From positions 652,183-716,182 of the forward strand of contig NZ_WTVG02000039.1 in assembly GCF_012910705.2 (NCBI RefSeq): DNA of 64,000 nt, given 5' to 3'. A program made the position numbers and the translations under genes. Shown piece after piece: positions 33,432 through 44,101 of the stretch. Position 1 is the first letter of the stretch; each line of letters starts with the position of its first letter. The DNA comes from Aromatoleum anaerobium. GTDB lineage: Bacteria > Pseudomonadota > Gammaproteobacteria > Burkholderiales > Rhodocyclaceae. A model generated the notes under the pieces. The model did not search any database. It was not told the DNA's origin and saw only the letters and a program-made list of their open reading frames with translations.

Positions 33432-34862
33432 TCAGAAGTGCAGCGGCCGCTTGTCTACCGCCAGCGCCGCTTCATGCACGACTTCCGACAGCGTCGGGTG
33501 AGCGTGACAGATGCGCGCCAGGTCTTCCGCAGCGCCGCCGAACTCCATCGCGACGACCGCCTCGGAGATCAGCTCCGACGCATTTGCGCCGATGATATGC
33601 ACGCCGAGGATGCGATCGGTGTTGGCGTCGGCGAGCATCTTGACGAAGCCGGTCGGGTCGCCGGAACCCAGCGCGCGCCCGTTCGCCATGAACGGAATCT
33701 TTCCGGCACGATAGGCAACGCCTTCGGCTTTGAGCTGCTGCTCGCTCTTGCCGACCCAGGCGATCTCGGGCGACGTGTAGATGACGCCGGGGACGGTGTC
33801 GAGATTTGTGTGACCGGCTTGCCCGGCGATGATCTCGGCGACCATCACCGCCTCTTCCATCGCCTTGTGCGCGAGCATCGGGCCGCGCACGACGTCGCCG
33901 ACGGCGTAGACATTCGGCAGGTTCGTGCGGCAGTGTCCGTCGACGACGATCTGGCCCCGGTCACTGACCTCCAGCCCGACCGTGGAAGCGTTCAGGCCGT
34001 CGGTGTTCGGAACGCGGCCGACCGAGACGATCAGCCGCTCGCATTCGAGCGTCGCTTCCTTGCCGTCCTTGCCGGTGTAGGCGAGCGACACGCCGTCCGC
34101 GCCAACCTTGGTCTCGCCGATCGTCACGCCGGTCTGGATATCCAGCCCCTGCTTCGTGAAGACTTTCAGCGCTTCCTTCGCGACGTCCGCGTCGGCGAAG
34201 GACATGAAGTCGGGCAGCGCTTCGAGGACCGTCACTTCCGCGCCGAGCCGTCGCCACACCGAGCCCATCTCGAGGCCGATGACGCCCGCGCCGATCACGC
34301 CGAGCTTCTTCGGCACCGAATCGAAATCCAGCGCGCCGACGTTGTCGCAGACGATCCTGTTGTCGACCGGGATGCCCGGCAGGTGGCGCGGCTTCGAGCC
34401 GGTCGCGATGATGACGTGCCTGGCTTCGACGGTTTCCGCGCCGACCCTGACGACATACCCTGCCGGCCCGTTGCCTTCGAAGCTGCCGTGTCCGGCGAGG
34501 AAAGTGACCTTGTTCTTCTTGAACAGGCCCTTGATGCCGCTGGTGAGCTGGTCGACGACTTTGTTCTTGCGGCCGATCATCACCGGCACGTCGATGCTCA
34601 CCTTGCCCTCGAGCCTGATGCCCTGGGTCGGAAACGCATGCTCGGCTTCCTCGAACAGGTGCGAGGTGTGCAGCAGCGCCTTCGACGGGATGCAGCCGAC
34701 GTTCAGGCACGTGCCGCCGAGGCGCGGCTCGCCTTTCGGGTCGGCATAAGGGTTGGATTCCGCGCACGCGGTCTTGAAGCCCAGTTGTGCAGCGCGAATC
34801 GCTGCAACGTATCCGCCCGGTCCGCCGCCGATGACGAGGACGTCAAATTGCTTGTCAGCCAT
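33432..34862 (-). CDS. lpdA: Dihydrolipoyl dehydrogenase (E3)
   Basis: A 476-aa flavoprotein that reoxidises dihydrolipoamide on OdhB with NAD+. FAD site [10 protein letters not shown] near 12-21. Redox-active disulfide Cys52/Cys57 in [16 protein letters not shown] site [13 protein letters not shown]. The C-terminal [13 protein letters not shown] has the catalytic His-Glu pair. It lies directly after odhB as the third 2-oxoglutarate dehydrogenase gene; the 80-bp gap holds a perfect stem-loop. Confidence 0.97.
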   Translation of the reverse strand: MADKQFDVLVIGGGPGGYVAAIRAAQLGFKTACAESNPYADPKGEPRLGGTCLNVGCIPSKALLHTSHLFEEAEHAFPTQGIRLEGKVSIDVPVMIGRKNKVVDQLTSGIKGLFKKNKVTFLAGHGSFEGNGPAGYVVRVGAETVEARHVIIATGSKPRHLPGIPVDNRIVCDNVGALDFDSVPKKLGVIGAGVIGLEMGSVWRRLGAEVTVLEALPDFMSFADADVAKEALKVFTKQGLDIQTGVTIGETKVGADGVSLAYTGKDGKEATLECERLIVSVGRVPNTDGLNASTVGLEVSDRGQIVVDGHCRTNLPNVYAVGDVVRGPMLAHKAMEEAVMVAEIIAGQAGHTNLDTVPGVIYTSPEIAWVGKSEQQLKAEGVAYRAGKIPFMANGRALGSGDPTGFVKMLADANTDRILGVHIIGANASELISEAVVAMEFGGAAEDLARICHAHPTLSEVVHEAALAVDKRPLHF

Positions 34863-34895
34863 TATTCACTCCGGAGAAAGGGAACAGCGTGGCCA

Positions 34896-34923
34896 ACCGG
34901 CACGGCGAAGCTGCCGTGCCGGT
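34896..34923 (-). other. Stem-loop between odhB and lpdA
   Basis: ACCGGCACGGC (34896-34906) and GCCGTGCCGGT (34913-34923) make a perfect 11-bp stem with a 6-nt loop GAAGCT. No T-run follows on the minus strand, so mRNA stabilisation or processing is more likely than termination. Confidence 0.6.
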
Positions 34924-34942
34924 CCGCCACGCAGCCGGTCAA

Positions 34943-36133
34943 TCAGACGTCGAGGATCAGGCGGGCCGGATCTTCCAGCGCTTCCTTCATCGCCACCAGG
35001 CCGAGCACCGCTTCGCGGCCGTCGATGATGCGGTGGTCGTAGGACAGCGCCAGATAGTTGATCGGGCGGATGACGATCTGGCCGTTCTCCACGACCGGAC
35101 GGTCCTTGGTGGCATGGATACCGAGGATCGCGGACTGCGGCGGGTTGATGATCGGCGTCGACAGCATCGAGCCGAACACGCCGCCGTTCGAGATCGAGAA
35201 CGTGCCGCCTGTGAGCTCTTCGAGCGACAGCTTGCCGTCCTTGGCCTTTTGGCCGAATTCGGCGATCTTCTTCTCGATGTCGGCGATCGACATCTGGTCG
35301 GCGTCGCGCAGGATCGGCACGACGAGACCGCGCGGGCTGCCGACGGCGATGCCGATGTCGATGTAGCCGTGGTAGACGATGTCGCTGCCATCGACCGAGG
35401 CGTTGATGATCGGGTAACGCTTGAGCGCAGTGACCGCCGCCTTGACGAAGAAGCCCATGAAGCCCAGGCGCACGCCGTGCGCCTTCTCGAACTTGTCGCC
35501 GTACTGCTTGCGCAGCGCCATCACCGGCGCCATGTTGACTTCGTTGAACGTCGTCAGGATCGCGTTTTCATTCTTCGACTGGATCAGACGTTCGGCGATG
35601 CGCGCGCGCAGGCGCGTCATCGGCACACGCTCTTCGGCACGATCGCCGCTCGGAACCGCGGCCGCGGCCGCGGCCGGCGCAGCGGCGCGCGGCGGCTGGG
35701 CGGCCACTGCGTCTTCCTTCGTTACGCGACCGCCGCGGCCGGTGCCGGAAACGTCCCCGGCAGCGACGCCCTTCTCCTCGAGGATCTTGCGCGCAGCGGG
35801 GCTCGGCGCTCCGCCGGTGGCCAGCGCCAAGGCCGGTGCCGGCGCGGCAACAGCCTGGACCGCCTCGACGCGCCTGGCCCCGGCCGGCGCTTTCGCTTCG
35901 GTGTCGATCTGGGCAATCAGGTCGCCGCTGGTCACGTTCTCGCCGTCGGCCTTGACGATCTTCACCAGCACGCCGTCAGCCGGTGCGGGGGTTTCCAGCA
36001 CGACCTTGTCGGTTTCGATATCGATGAGGTTCTCATCGCGCGACACCGCGTCGCCTTCCTTCTTGTGCCACGCCACCAGCGTGGCCTCGGATACGGATTC
36101 CGACAGTTGCGGCACTTTCACTTCAATCAACAT
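34943..36133 (-). CDS. odhB: Dihydrolipoyllysine-residue succinyltransferase (E2 of 2-oxoglutarate dehydrogenase)
   Basis: A 396-aa core of the complex (also called sucB). The start is the ATG at 36133 ([13 protein letters not shown]), with a GGAGAG SD. The single lipoyl domain (1-75) has modified Lys43 in IETDKVV. An Ala/Pro linker precedes the peripheral subunit-binding domain (about 110-145, [14 protein letters not shown]). A second Ala-rich linker leads to the catalytic domain with SYDHRIIDG (active His and Asp) near the C-terminus. It follows odhA after 49 bp. Confidence 0.97.
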   Translation of the reverse strand: MLIEVKVPQLSESVSEATLVAWHKKEGDAVSRDENLIDIETDKVVLETPAPADGVLVKIVKADGENVTSGDLIAQIDTEAKAPAGARRVEAVQAVAAPAPALALATGGAPSPAARKILEEKGVAAGDVSGTGRGGRVTKEDAVAAQPPRAAAPAAAAAAVPSGDRAEERVPMTRLRARIAERLIQSKNENAILTTFNEVNMAPVMALRKQYGDKFEKAHGVRLGFMGFFVKAAVTALKRYPIINASVDGSDIVYHGYIDIGIAVGSPRGLVVPILRDADQMSIADIEKKIAEFGQKAKDGKLSLEELTGGTFSISNGGVFGSMLSTPIINPPQSAILGIHATKDRPVVENGQIVIRPINYLALSYDHRIIDGREAVLGLVAMKEALEDPARLILDV

Positions 36134-36182
36134 GAATTTCTCTCCCCGTGTTGTCCGGTATTGTTCGGCGTTATGAGTTGAA

Positions 36183-39011
36183 TCAGTCCTGAAGCGGGCC
36201 GAAGGCGTTCTCGATGACCGCTTTTTGCTGCGCGTTGTGCTTCGCGTAGTAGCCCACTGCCGGCGATGCGGCCGCCGGACGCGACACCAGCAGAAGCTTG
36301 CGCTTCGGTCCGAGCACATTCACAAGGTGCTGGCGCGACGCGAGCCAGTACCAGGCGCCCTGGTTGCGGGGCTCCTCCTGTGCCCAGACGATTTCCCGTG
36401 CGTTCGGGAACTGGTCGACGGCCGCCCCGAAGGCAGCGACCGGGAACGGATAGAGTTGCTCGATCCGCACCAGCGCGGTGTCCTTGATGGCGTTCTCGCG
36501 GCGATAGGCAAGCAGTTCGTAGTAAAGCTTGCCCTGGCACAGCACCACCCGCTTGACCTTCTTCGGATCGAGCGCCTCGGTCTCGCCGATGACGGTGCGG
36601 AATTTCCCGTCTTCCAGTTCGGCCAGCGTCGAAGTGGCTTCCTTGTGGCGCAGCAGCGACTTCGGCGTGATGATCACCAGCGGTTTCCTGACCTTGCGCA
36701 GCATCTGCCGGCGCAGCAGGTGGAAGATCTGCGCAGGGGTCGTCGGCACGCAGATCTGCCAGTTGTTCTCGGCGGCGTTGTTCATGAAGCGCTCGATCCG
36801 CGCCGAGGAGTGTTCCGGGCCCTGGCCTTCGTAGCCGTGCGGCAGCATCAGCGTGAGCCCGCACAGGCGGCCCCACTTCGCTTCGCCGGAGCAGATGAAC
36901 TGGTCGAGCACGACCTGGGCGCCGTTGACGAAGTCGCCGAACTGGGCTTCCCACACGACGAGCTCGTTCGGCTCGGCGGTCGCATAGCCGTACTCGAACG
37001 CGAGGACAGCCTCTTCCGACAGCACCGAATCGAAAATCTGCAACGCGGCCTGGCCGTCCTGGATATGCTTCAGCGGCACGTAAGTGCCCTGGTCCCAGCG
37101 CTCGCGCTTCTGGTCGTGCAGCACCGCGTGGCGGTGGAAGAAGGTGCCGCGGCCGACGTCCTCGCCGGAGATACGCGCGCCGAACCCTTGCGCGAGCAGG
37201 CTCGCATAGGCGAGGTTCTCGCCCATCCCCCAGTCGAGCGGCAGGTCGCCCTGGCCCATCGCGGCACGGTCTTCGAGAATCTTCTTGACCCGCGGGTGCA
37301 AGCTGAAGCCTTCGGGCAGCGTCGTCAGGCGCTCGGACAGGCGCTTGAGTTCGGTCAGCGGGATGCCGGTCTCGCCTTCGTCGGTGTAGGGCTGGCCGAT
37401 GTAGGGCGTCCAGTCGACGGCGTACTGGCGGTTATGGCCGGACAACACCGGGTTGTACAGCAACTGGCCCTTGTCCAGATGCTCGCGGAAGTCCTTGATC
37501 ATCTTTTCCGGCTCGTCGGGCGCGCACGTCCCTTCGGTCACCAGCCGGTCGGCGTACAGTTTGCGCGTGCCCGGATGGCTGGCGATCTTGCGGTACATCA
37601 GCGGCTGCGTGACCATCGGCTCGTCTTGCTCGTTATGGCCGAGCTTGCGGTAACAGACGATATCGACGACGACGTCCTTCTTGAACTCCTGGCGGAACTC
37701 GACAGCCAGCGCGGTCACGAACGCGACCGCTTCGGGGTCGTCGCCATTGACGTGGAAGATCGGCGCTTCGACCATCTTGAAGATGTCGGTGCAGTAGAGC
37801 GAGGAGCGGTAGTCACGCGGATCGGACGTGGTGAAGCCGATCTGGTTGTTCACGACGATATGCACCGTGCCGCCGGTGCCATAGCCGCGCGTCTGCGAGA
37901 AGTTCAGCATCTCCTGGTTCACGCCCTGGCCCGCCACCGCGGCGTCGCCGTGGATCAGCACCGGGATCACCTGGCTCTTGGTCTCGTCCTTGCGGCGCAC
38001 CTGGCGCGCGTAGACCGAGCCCTCGACGACAGGATTGATGATCTCGAGGTGCGACGGGTTGAACGACAGCGTCAGATGCACCGGGCCGCCCGGGCTCATC
38101 ACGTCGGACGAGAAGCCGAGGTGATACTTGACGTCGCCCGCGGTGAGATCGGCCGCCGCCTTGCCTTCGAATTCGGCGAAGAGCATCGACGGCGACTTGC
38201 CCAGGGTATTGACGAGCACGTTCAGCCGCCCGCGGTGGGCCATCCCGATGACGATCTCCTGCGCGCCGAGCGTACCGCCGACGCGGATCAGCTCGTCCAT
38301 CGCGACGATCGTCGATTCGCCGCCTTCGAGCGAAAAGCGCTTCTGGCCGACGTATTTCGTGTGCAGGAATTTTTCCAGCGTCTCGGCGGCGGTGGTGCGC
38401 TCGAGGATGCGCTTCTTCATCTCGGCGGAGAAGCGCGGCGTGCCGCGGACACTCTCGAGACGGCTCTGGATCCAGCGCTTCTGGCCGGTATCCGAGATGT
38501 GCATGTATTCGGAACCGATCGAGCCGCAATACGTCTGGCGCAGCGCTTCGAGAATTTCGCGCAGCGTCGCGTGATCGGCCGAGAAGCCGTGGAACGACCC
38601 GACATTGAAGCTCTGGTTGAGGTCCGCTTCGGTGAAGCCGTAGAACGACGGCTCGAGTTCGGCCAGTTGCGGCCGCTCGGTGCGCTTGAGGGGATCGAGA
38701 TTCGCCCAGCGGTTGCCGAGGAAGCGATAGGCGTTGATCAGCTGCAACGTGCTGACCTGGCGACGATCGTCGCCGCCCGCGGTCACGGTGCGCACCGGGC
38801 CGCGCTTGGCGAGTTCGGTGAATGCCGCGATGACTGGACCATGCGCGACATCACGCACCGCGGCACCGGCCTGCGCCTGCAGGGCGTCGAAATAGCCGCG
38901 CCAGGCTTCCGGCACCGACGCCGGGTCGGCGAGGTAATTCTCGTAGAGCTCTTCGATGAATGGCGCATTCGCGCCGAACAGGTACGAAGTCGATCGGAGC
39001 TGCTTCATCAT
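36183..39011 (-). CDS. odhA: 2-oxoglutarate dehydrogenase E1 component
   Basis: A 942-aa thiamine diphosphate enzyme (also called sucA) that decarboxylates 2-oxoglutarate and succinylates OdhB. The start is taken at the ATG at 39011 ([23 protein letters not shown]); the ATG 3 bp later is equivalent. It has the OGDH N-terminal segment, the TPP-binding motif region with [11 protein letters not shown] and [13 protein letters not shown], and the C-terminal transketolase-like part [18 protein letters not shown]. Length matches the family. A terminator-like hairpin separates it from gltA. Confidence 0.97.
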   Translation of the reverse strand: MMKQLRSTSYLFGANAPFIEELYENYLADPASVPEAWRGYFDALQAQAGAAVRDVAHGPVIAAFTELAKRGPVRTVTAGGDDRRQVSTLQLINAYRFLGNRWANLDPLKRTERPQLAELEPSFYGFTEADLNQSFNVGSFHGFSADHATLREILEALRQTYCGSIGSEYMHISDTGQKRWIQSRLESVRGTPRFSAEMKKRILERTTAAETLEKFLHTKYVGQKRFSLEGGESTIVAMDELIRVGGTLGAQEIVIGMAHRGRLNVLVNTLGKSPSMLFAEFEGKAAADLTAGDVKYHLGFSSDVMSPGGPVHLTLSFNPSHLEIINPVVEGSVYARQVRRKDETKSQVIPVLIHGDAAVAGQGVNQEMLNFSQTRGYGTGGTVHIVVNNQIGFTTSDPRDYRSSLYCTDIFKMVEAPIFHVNGDDPEAVAFVTALAVEFRQEFKKDVVVDIVCYRKLGHNEQDEPMVTQPLMYRKIASHPGTRKLYADRLVTEGTCAPDEPEKMIKDFREHLDKGQLLYNPVLSGHNRQYAVDWTPYIGQPYTDEGETGIPLTELKRLSERLTTLPEGFSLHPRVKKILEDRAAMGQGDLPLDWGMGENLAYASLLAQGFGARISGEDVGRGTFFHRHAVLHDQKRERWDQGTYVPLKHIQDGQAALQIFDSVLSEEAVLAFEYGYATAEPNELVVWEAQFGDFVNGAQVVLDQFICSGEAKWGRLCGLTLMLPHGYEGQGPEHSSARIERFMNNAAENNWQICVPTTPAQIFHLLRRQMLRKVRKPLVIITPKSLLRHKEATSTLAELEDGKFRTVIGETEALDPKKVKRVVLCQGKLYYELLAYRRENAIKDTALVRIEQLYPFPVAAFGAAVDQFPNAREIVWAQEEPRNQGAWYWLASRQHLVNVLGPKRKLLLVSRPAAASPAVGYYAKHNAQQKAVIENAFGPLQD

Positions 39012-39071
39012 GTTAATTGCCACCTGTGTCTTGTTATCGCTGCAATCGGCGAATTGCTCCGGCGGCCCCGA

Positions 39072-39105
39072 AAAAAACGGGATGGCCACATCGCGCCATC
39101 CCGTC
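39072..39105 (-). terminator. Intrinsic terminator between gltA and odhA
   Basis: The stem ACGGGATGG (39078-39086) / CCATCCCGT (39097-39105) has a 10-nt loop and on the minus strand is followed by an uninterrupted T7 (complement of A at 39072-39078). This is a canonical terminator for transcripts coming from sdh-gltA. odhA-odhB-lpdA therefore probably has a promoter of its own or depends on read-through. Confidence 0.85.
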
Positions 39106-39149
39106 GAGGTCGTGGTCGGACCGGTTCGCCGCCTCTCCCTGTTCGTCTC

Positions 39150-40445
39150 TTACGGACGTTGGTCCAGCGCCGGTACGTCGCGCCGCGCCGCACCAATGTA
39201 CAACTGGCGCGGCCGACCGATCTTGTATTCCGGATCGGTGATCATCTCTTCCCACTGCGTGATCCAGCCCACCGTGCGCGCCAGCGCGAAGATGCAGGTG
39301 AACATCGACGTCGGGATCCCCAGCGCCTTCTGCACGATGCCGGAGTAGAAGTCGACGTTCGGGTAAAGCTTCTTCTCGACGAAGTACTGGTCTTCGAGCG
39401 CGATCTTCTCGAGTTCCATCGCCAGCTTGAAGAGGCGGTCGTTCTCGAGGCCCAGTTCGCCCAGCACGTCGTAGCAGACCTGGCGCATGAGCTTGGCGCG
39501 CGGGTCGAAGTTCTTGTAGACGCGGTGGCCGAAGCCCATCAGCTTGAAGCTGTCGTTCTTGTCCTTGGCACGCGTGATGTATTCGCCGACGCGCGAGACG
39601 TCACCGATTTCCTCGAGCATGTTCAGGCAGGCTTCGTTCGCGCCGCCGTGCGCCGGGCCCCACAGGCAGGCGATGCCGGCGGAGATGCACGCGAACGGGT
39701 TGGCACCCGACGAGCCGGCCAGGCGCACCGTCGAGGTCGAGGCGTTCTGTTCGTGGTCGGCGTGGAGCGTGAAGATGGTGTCGAGCGCGCGCACCAGCAC
39801 CGGATTCGGCTCGTACTTCTCGCACGGCGTGCCGAACATCATGTGCATGAAGTTCGCCGTGTAGTCGAGATCGTTGCGCGGGTACATGAACGGCTGGCCC
39901 ATGTTGTACTTGTAGGCCATCGCGACGATCGTCGGCAGCTTCGCGATCAGACGGTTGATCGAGATGTTGCGGTGCTCGGAGTCGGAGAAATCCATCGCCT
40001 CGTGATAGAAGGCCGACAGCGCGCCGACGACGCCGACCATCACGGCCATCGGATGCGCATCACGACGGAAGCCGGTGTAGAACTTCGTCATCTGGTCGTG
40101 CAGCATCGTGTGGTTCTTGATGGTGTTCTCGAACTCCACCTTCTGCCTCCCGTTCGGGAGCTCGCCGTTCTTCAGCAGATAGGCGACTTCGAGGAAGTTG
40201 CACTTGTCGGCCAACTGCTCGATGGGATAACCGCGATAGAGCAGTTCACCCTTGTCGCCGTCGATGAACGTAATCGTGGACTTGCAGCTCGCGGTCGACA
40301 GGAAGCCCGAGTCGTAAGTGAAGAAACCGGTCTTGGCCCCCAGCGTGCGGATATCGATGACATCATTGCCATGGGTGCCGGTCATTACCGGGAATTCGAC
40401 GGTCTTGCCATCGACGGTTAGCGTTGCAGTGCGTTCAGTGCTCAT
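39150..40445 (-). CDS. gltA: Citrate synthase (type II)
   Basis: A 431-aa enzyme condensing oxaloacetate and acetyl-CoA. Active-site signatures are [17 protein letters not shown] (His), [16 protein letters not shown] (His) and the C-terminal Asp region. The N-terminal domain [36 protein letters not shown] is typical of NADH-sensitive hexameric GltA of Gram-negative bacteria. It follows sdhE with a 61-bp gap on the same strand. Confidence 0.97.
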   Translation of the reverse strand: MSTERTATLTVDGKTVEFPVMTGTHGNDVIDIRTLGAKTGFFTYDSGFLSTASCKSTITFIDGDKGELLYRGYPIEQLADKCNFLEVAYLLKNGELPNGRQKVEFENTIKNHTMLHDQMTKFYTGFRRDAHPMAVMVGVVGALSAFYHEAMDFSDSEHRNISINRLIAKLPTIVAMAYKYNMGQPFMYPRNDLDYTANFMHMMFGTPCEKYEPNPVLVRALDTIFTLHADHEQNASTSTVRLAGSSGANPFACISAGIACLWGPAHGGANEACLNMLEEIGDVSRVGEYITRAKDKNDSFKLMGFGHRVYKNFDPRAKLMRQVCYDVLGELGLENDRLFKLAMELEKIALEDQYFVEKKLYPNVDFYSGIVQKALGIPTSMFTCIFALARTVGWITQWEEMITDPEYKIGRPRQLYIGAARRDVPALDQRP

Positions 40446-40506
40446 AGGTCATCCCTTTTGCTTGCCGGTAGTAACTACTAGCTCCCTGTAACGAACGTCC
40501 TGCTGG

Positions 40507-40743
40507 TCATTGCTGACGCAACAGGCCGATCATCTCCTTCCACCGGTCGTTCCCGCAGGGCTCGCTGCCGTTGACCATGGCCCAAAGCTCATGATCCTCG
40601 CAGCGCAGCAAGTCCTCCAGATCCGCCAGTTGACCGTCCGTGAGACGGTCGAAATCCCTTTCCAGAAAGCGTGCGAAGACAAGGTCGAGCTCGAGAAAAG
40701 CCCGACGGCATTGCCAGCGCAAGCGTCCCCGGTTGATGCTCAT
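40507..40743 (-). CDS. sdhE: FAD assembly factor SdhE
   Basis: A 78-aa small protein that promotes covalent FAD attachment to SdhA. It reads MSINRGRLRWQCRRAFLELD, then the helical DRLTDGQLADLEDLLRCEDHELWAM typical of the family. The usual R-G-x-x-E motif appears as R-A-F-L-E, so the conserved Gly is replaced by Ala. Its ATG overlaps the sdhB stop (ATGA), giving translational coupling inside sdhCDABE. It is embedded in a longer in-frame reading frame that overlaps sdhB; only the part from 40743 is real. Confidence 0.92.
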   Translation of the reverse strand: MSINRGRLRWQCRRAFLELDLVFARFLERDFDRLTDGQLADLEDLLRCEDHELWAMVNGSEPCGNDRWKEMIGLLRQQ

Positions 40744-41450
40744 ACCGCCCGGCTGACCATCATGTCCTTGATCTTGCCGATCGCACGCGTCGGATTGAGA
40801 CTCTTCGGACAGACGTCGACGCAGTTCATGATGCTGTGGCAGCGGAACAGGCGGTACGGGTCCTCGAGGTTGTCGAGGCGTTCGCTCGTGGCCTCGTCGC
40901 GCGTATCGGCGAGGAAACGGTACGCCGCGAGCAGGCCGGCCGGGCCGACGAACTTGTCCGGGTTCCACCAGAACGACGGGCAGGACGTCGAGCAGCACGC
41001 GCACAGGATGCATTCGTAGAGCCCGTTCAGTTCTTCGCGCTCTTCCGGCGACTGCAGGCGCTCGCGCTCCGGCAGCGGGTTGTCGTTGATCAGGTATGGT
41101 TTGATCGAGTGGTACTGCTTGAAGAACTGCGTCATGTCGACGATCAGGTCGCGGATCACGGGCAGGCCCGGCAGCGGGCGCAGCACGATCGGCTGCGGCA
41201 GGCCGTCGATGTCGGTCAGGCACGCCAGGCCGTTCTTGCCGTTGATGTTCATCGCGTCCGAACCGCAGACGCCTTCGCGGCACGAGCGGCGGAACGACAA
41301 GGTATCGTCCTGCGACTTCAGGCGCACCAGCGCGTCCAGCAGCTTCTTGTCCGACGGTTCGAGTTCGAGGGTGTAATCCTGCATGTACGGCTTGTCGTCC
41401 TTGTCCGGATCGTAGCGGTACATCTTCAGTTTGACGGTGCGCTTGTTCAT
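40740..41450 (-). CDS. sdhB: Succinate dehydrogenase iron-sulfur subunit
   Basis: A 236-aa subunit with three Fe-S centres carrying electrons from SdhA to ubiquinone. The 2Fe-2S ligands are in CREGVCGSDAM plus the downstream Cys; the 4Fe-4S and 3Fe-4S ligands are in CILCACCSTSCP and CHSIMNCVDVCPK. The start MNKRTVKLKMYRYDPDKD is at 41450; an ATG 9 bp earlier is an alternative, but the GGAG is too close to it. It overlaps sdhE by 4 bp. Confidence 0.97.
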   Translation of the reverse strand: MNKRTVKLKMYRYDPDKDDKPYMQDYTLELEPSDKKLLDALVRLKSQDDTLSFRRSCREGVCGSDAMNINGKNGLACLTDIDGLPQPIVLRPLPGLPVIRDLIVDMTQFFKQYHSIKPYLINDNPLPERERLQSPEEREELNGLYECILCACCSTSCPSFWWNPDKFVGPAGLLAAYRFLADTRDEATSERLDNLEDPYRLFRCHSIMNCVDVCPKSLNPTRAIGKIKDMMVSRAV

Positions 41451-41469
41451 TTCTGTCATTCTCCCGCGC

Positions 41470-43263
41470 TCAGTAGGTGCGTTTCGCGAGTGCGATCGGC
41501 TCGACATCCTGCGACAGCGGCTTCATCGTCACCGGCTTGTAGTCGAGCCGGTTACCTTCGCTGTACCACAGGGTGTGCTTGAGCCACTCATTGTCTTTAC
41601 GGCCGTTGGGGAATTCCGCGGTGTCGGGCGAGTCGTCACGCACATGCGCGCCGCGCGATTCCTTGCGCGCCTCGGCTGAGACCATCGTGGCCTTGGCCAC
41701 TTCGATCAGGTTGTCGAGTTCCAGCGCTTCGGTCCGCGCGGTATTCCACACCTTCGACTTGTCCTTGATCTCGGTGCGCCTGGAACGTTCGGCGACTTCC
41801 TTGATCCTGGCCACGCCTTCCTTCAGCAGGTTGTCGAAGCGGAACACGCCGGCGTGCTTCTGCATCGTGCGACGCATCTCGAGGCCGACTTCGAACACGC
41901 TCTCGCCGTTCTTCTGCCCTTCGAGGCGGGCGAGCCGCGCAAGAGACACGTCGGCGGCGTCCGCGGGCAGCGGCTTGAGGCTCAGGTCGCCGCTCTGGAA
42001 GTCCTCGACGACCGATTCGCCCGCCGACTTGCCGAATACCAGCAGGTCAAGCAGCGAGTTCGTGCCGAGCCGGTTCGCACCATGCACCGAGGCGCACGCG
42101 CATTCGCCGGCAGCGTAGAAGCCCGAGATTGGCGCATTCGGATTGCCGTCCTTCGGCGCCACGACCTGGCCCTTGTAGTTCGTCGGGATGCCGCCCATCT
42201 GGTAATGTGCGGTCGGCACGACCGGGATCGGTGCCTTGATCGGGTCGACGCCGGCGAACTGGATCGAGATCTCGCGAATGCCCGGCAGCCGCTTCATGAT
42301 GGTTTCCGGCGACAGGTGCGTGATGTCGAGCAGCACGTGATCCTTGTCCGGACCGCAGCCGCGACCTTCGTTGATCTCGGTCACCATCGAGCGCGACACG
42401 ACATCGCGCGACGCGAGATCCTTCAGGTTCGGCGCATAGCGTTCCATGAAGCGCTCGCCGGAGGCGTTGCGCAGGATGCCGCCTTCGCCGCGCACGCCCT
42501 CGGTGATCAGCACGCCCGCACCGAACACGCCGGTCGGGTGGAACTGCCAGAACTCCATGTCCTCGAGCGGAATACCCGCGCGCGCAGCCATGCCGAGGCC
42601 ATCGCCGGTGTTGATGAACGCGTTCGTCGAGCTGTGGAAAATGCGTCCCGCGCCGCCGGTCGCGAAAATCGTCGCCTTCGCGTGGAAGATACAGACTTCG
42701 CCGGTTTCCATCTCGATCGCGGTCACGCCGAGGACGTCGCCGTCAGCGTCGCGGATCAGGTCCAGCGCCATCCATTCGACGAAGAATTGGGTGTTCGCGC
42801 GCACGTTGCGCTGGTACAGCGCGTGCAGCATCGCGTGGCCGGTGCGGTCGGCCGCCGCGCACGAGCGCGACACCGGGGCCTGGCCATAATTCTGCGAGTG
42901 GCCGCCGAACGGCCGCTGGTAGATCTTGCCGTTGTCGGTGCGGTCGAACGGCATACCGTAGTGTTCGAGTTCGACGACGACCTCGTTCGCCTTGCGGCAC
43001 ATGAATTCGATCGCGTCCTGGTCGCCCAGCCAGTCCGACCCCTTGACGGTGTCGTACATGTGCCAGTGCCAGTTGTCCTCGGTGGTGTTGCCGAGCGAGG
43101 CGGCGACGCCCCCCTGGGCCGCGACGGTGTGCGAGCGCGTCGGGAACACCTTGGTCAGCACGGCGGTTTTCAGTCCGGACTCGGAAAGTTGCAGGGCGGC
43201 ACGCAACCCTGCTCCACCGGCACCCACGATGACCGCGTCAAAAGTACGCTTTGCGACGTTCAC
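41470..43263 (-). CDS. sdhA: Succinate dehydrogenase flavoprotein subunit
   Basis: A 597-aa covalent-FAD subunit oxidising succinate to fumarate. FAD Rossmann motif [14 protein letters not shown] near 11-24. The FAD-linked His is in [11 protein letters not shown]. Substrate and active-site residues are in the HPTG and ERYAP regions. The start is a GTG at 43263, 8 nt from a strong GGAGG SD; a second GTG at 43269 is too close to that SD. It lies 2 bp after the sdhD stop. Confidence 0.96.
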   Translation of the reverse strand: MNVAKRTFDAVIVGAGGAGLRAALQLSESGLKTAVLTKVFPTRSHTVAAQGGVAASLGNTTEDNWHWHMYDTVKGSDWLGDQDAIEFMCRKANEVVVELEHYGMPFDRTDNGKIYQRPFGGHSQNYGQAPVSRSCAAADRTGHAMLHALYQRNVRANTQFFVEWMALDLIRDADGDVLGVTAIEMETGEVCIFHAKATIFATGGAGRIFHSSTNAFINTGDGLGMAARAGIPLEDMEFWQFHPTGVFGAGVLITEGVRGEGGILRNASGERFMERYAPNLKDLASRDVVSRSMVTEINEGRGCGPDKDHVLLDITHLSPETIMKRLPGIREISIQFAGVDPIKAPIPVVPTAHYQMGGIPTNYKGQVVAPKDGNPNAPISGFYAAGECACASVHGANRLGTNSLLDLLVFGKSAGESVVEDFQSGDLSLKPLPADAADVSLARLARLEGQKNGESVFEVGLEMRRTMQKHAGVFRFDNLLKEGVARIKEVAERSRRTEIKDKSKVWNTARTEALELDNLIEVAKATMVSAEARKESRGAHVRDDSPDTAEFPNGRKDNEWLKHTLWYSEGNRLDYKPVTMKPLSQDVEPIALAKRTY

Positions 43264-43265
43264 GC

Positions 43266-43613
43266 TCACAGCCTCCAAAGAATCTGGGCAGCCCATCCGG
43301 CATAGCCGACGAGCACGAAGATCGTTACCACATGCAGGACCAGGCGGACGCCGACCGGGTTGATGTAGTCCATGAAAATGTCCCGCACGCCAATCCATGC
43401 GTGATAGAACAATGCGAGGAAGAACAGGAACGTGAAGAAGCGCATCACGCCGCCGCGGAACAGGCCGGACCACGTTTCATGGTTCATTTCCGGCAGGCGG
43501 AGCGCGGCAATCGCGAACAGGATGGTGAAGGCCACCATGAACACGGCCGTGGCACGTTGCGCGATCCAGTCGCGCAGGCCGTAGTGAGCACCGACAACGA
43601 TACGCTTTACCAT
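43266..43613 (-). CDS. sdhD: Succinate dehydrogenase membrane anchor subunit D
   Basis: A 115-aa anchor with three TM helices (about 20-40, 55-75, 90-110). It contains the heme/quinone-site motif [14 protein letters not shown], with the His that ligates heme b. The start is the ATG at 43613, inside the last codons of sdhC (7-bp overlap). Confidence 0.95.
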   Translation of the reverse strand: MVKRIVVGAHYGLRDWIAQRATAVFMVAFTILFAIAALRLPEMNHETWSGLFRGGVMRFFTFLFFLALFYHAWIGVRDIFMDYINPVGVRLVLHVVTIFVLVGYAGWAAQILWRL

Positions 43614-43996
43614 AACTTCACCCCGATGATGATGGTCAGCGCGATGCTCACGACCAGCACGATGCGCGAGCTGCTGCGGGCGGACTTGAGGTCGGTCCCC
43701 TTGTGCAGGTCGAGCAGCAGGAAACGGATGCCGGCGCAGAAGTGGTGCAGGTACGCCCACAGCAGGCCGAGCAGCAACAGCTTGGCGAGCGGGTTCGCCA
43801 CCACACTCTTGTATGTTTCAAAGGACTCCGGCGATCCCAGGCTGCGGTCGAACAGGAACAGCAGGAACGGCAGCATCAGGAACAGCCCTGCTCCGCTCAC
43901 CCGATGAAGAATCGAGACGAAACCCGGCAGCGGGAGCCGGATTTCGTGCAGGGCCAGGAATTTTGGCCGCTGCTTGCGCACTATGGCTTCTGACAT
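43607..43996 (-). CDS. sdhC: Succinate dehydrogenase cytochrome b556 subunit
   Basis: A 129-aa cytochrome b subunit with three TM helices. SILHRVSGAGLF is the classic SdhC signature (quinone site Ser/Arg), and HHFCAGIRFLLLDLHKG carries the heme b His. It is the first gene of sdhCDAB-sdhE-gltA. A TATAAT hexamer lies upstream. Confidence 0.96.
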   Translation of the reverse strand: MSEAIVRKQRPKFLALHEIRLPLPGFVSILHRVSGAGLFLMLPFLLFLFDRSLGSPESFETYKSVVANPLAKLLLLGLLWAYLHHFCAGIRFLLLDLHKGTDLKSARSSSRIVLVVSIALTIIIGVKLW

Positions 43997-44062
43997 ATTG
44001 TTTTACCCCCTCGATGAGCGTCGGTTTCCCGACGCGGTTCTCCCAGATTGCAAGGAGCCGGG

Positions 44063-44068
44063 ATTATA
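44063..44068 (-). promoter_or_regulatory. Possible -10 box of the sdh operon
   Basis: A perfect TATAAT on the minus strand 67 bp before the sdhC ATG, within CGTATATAATCCC. No good -35 at standard spacing is visible, which would fit an activator-dependent promoter. Confidence 0.4.
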
Positions 44069-44101
44069 TACGCGGAACATGCTCCGCCCGATCCCGCCCC
44101 G

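Noticed and set aside
34896..34923. Intrinsic terminator between odhB and lpdA
   Set aside because: The stem is perfect but no T-tract follows in the direction of transcription, so it is listed only as a stem-loop.
36225..40421. 1398-aa open frame on the plus strand
   Set aside because: Antisense to odhA and gltA; it exists because high-G+C codon bias removes stops from the opposite strand. Its translation is an Arg/Ala/His/Asp-rich shadow with no motifs.
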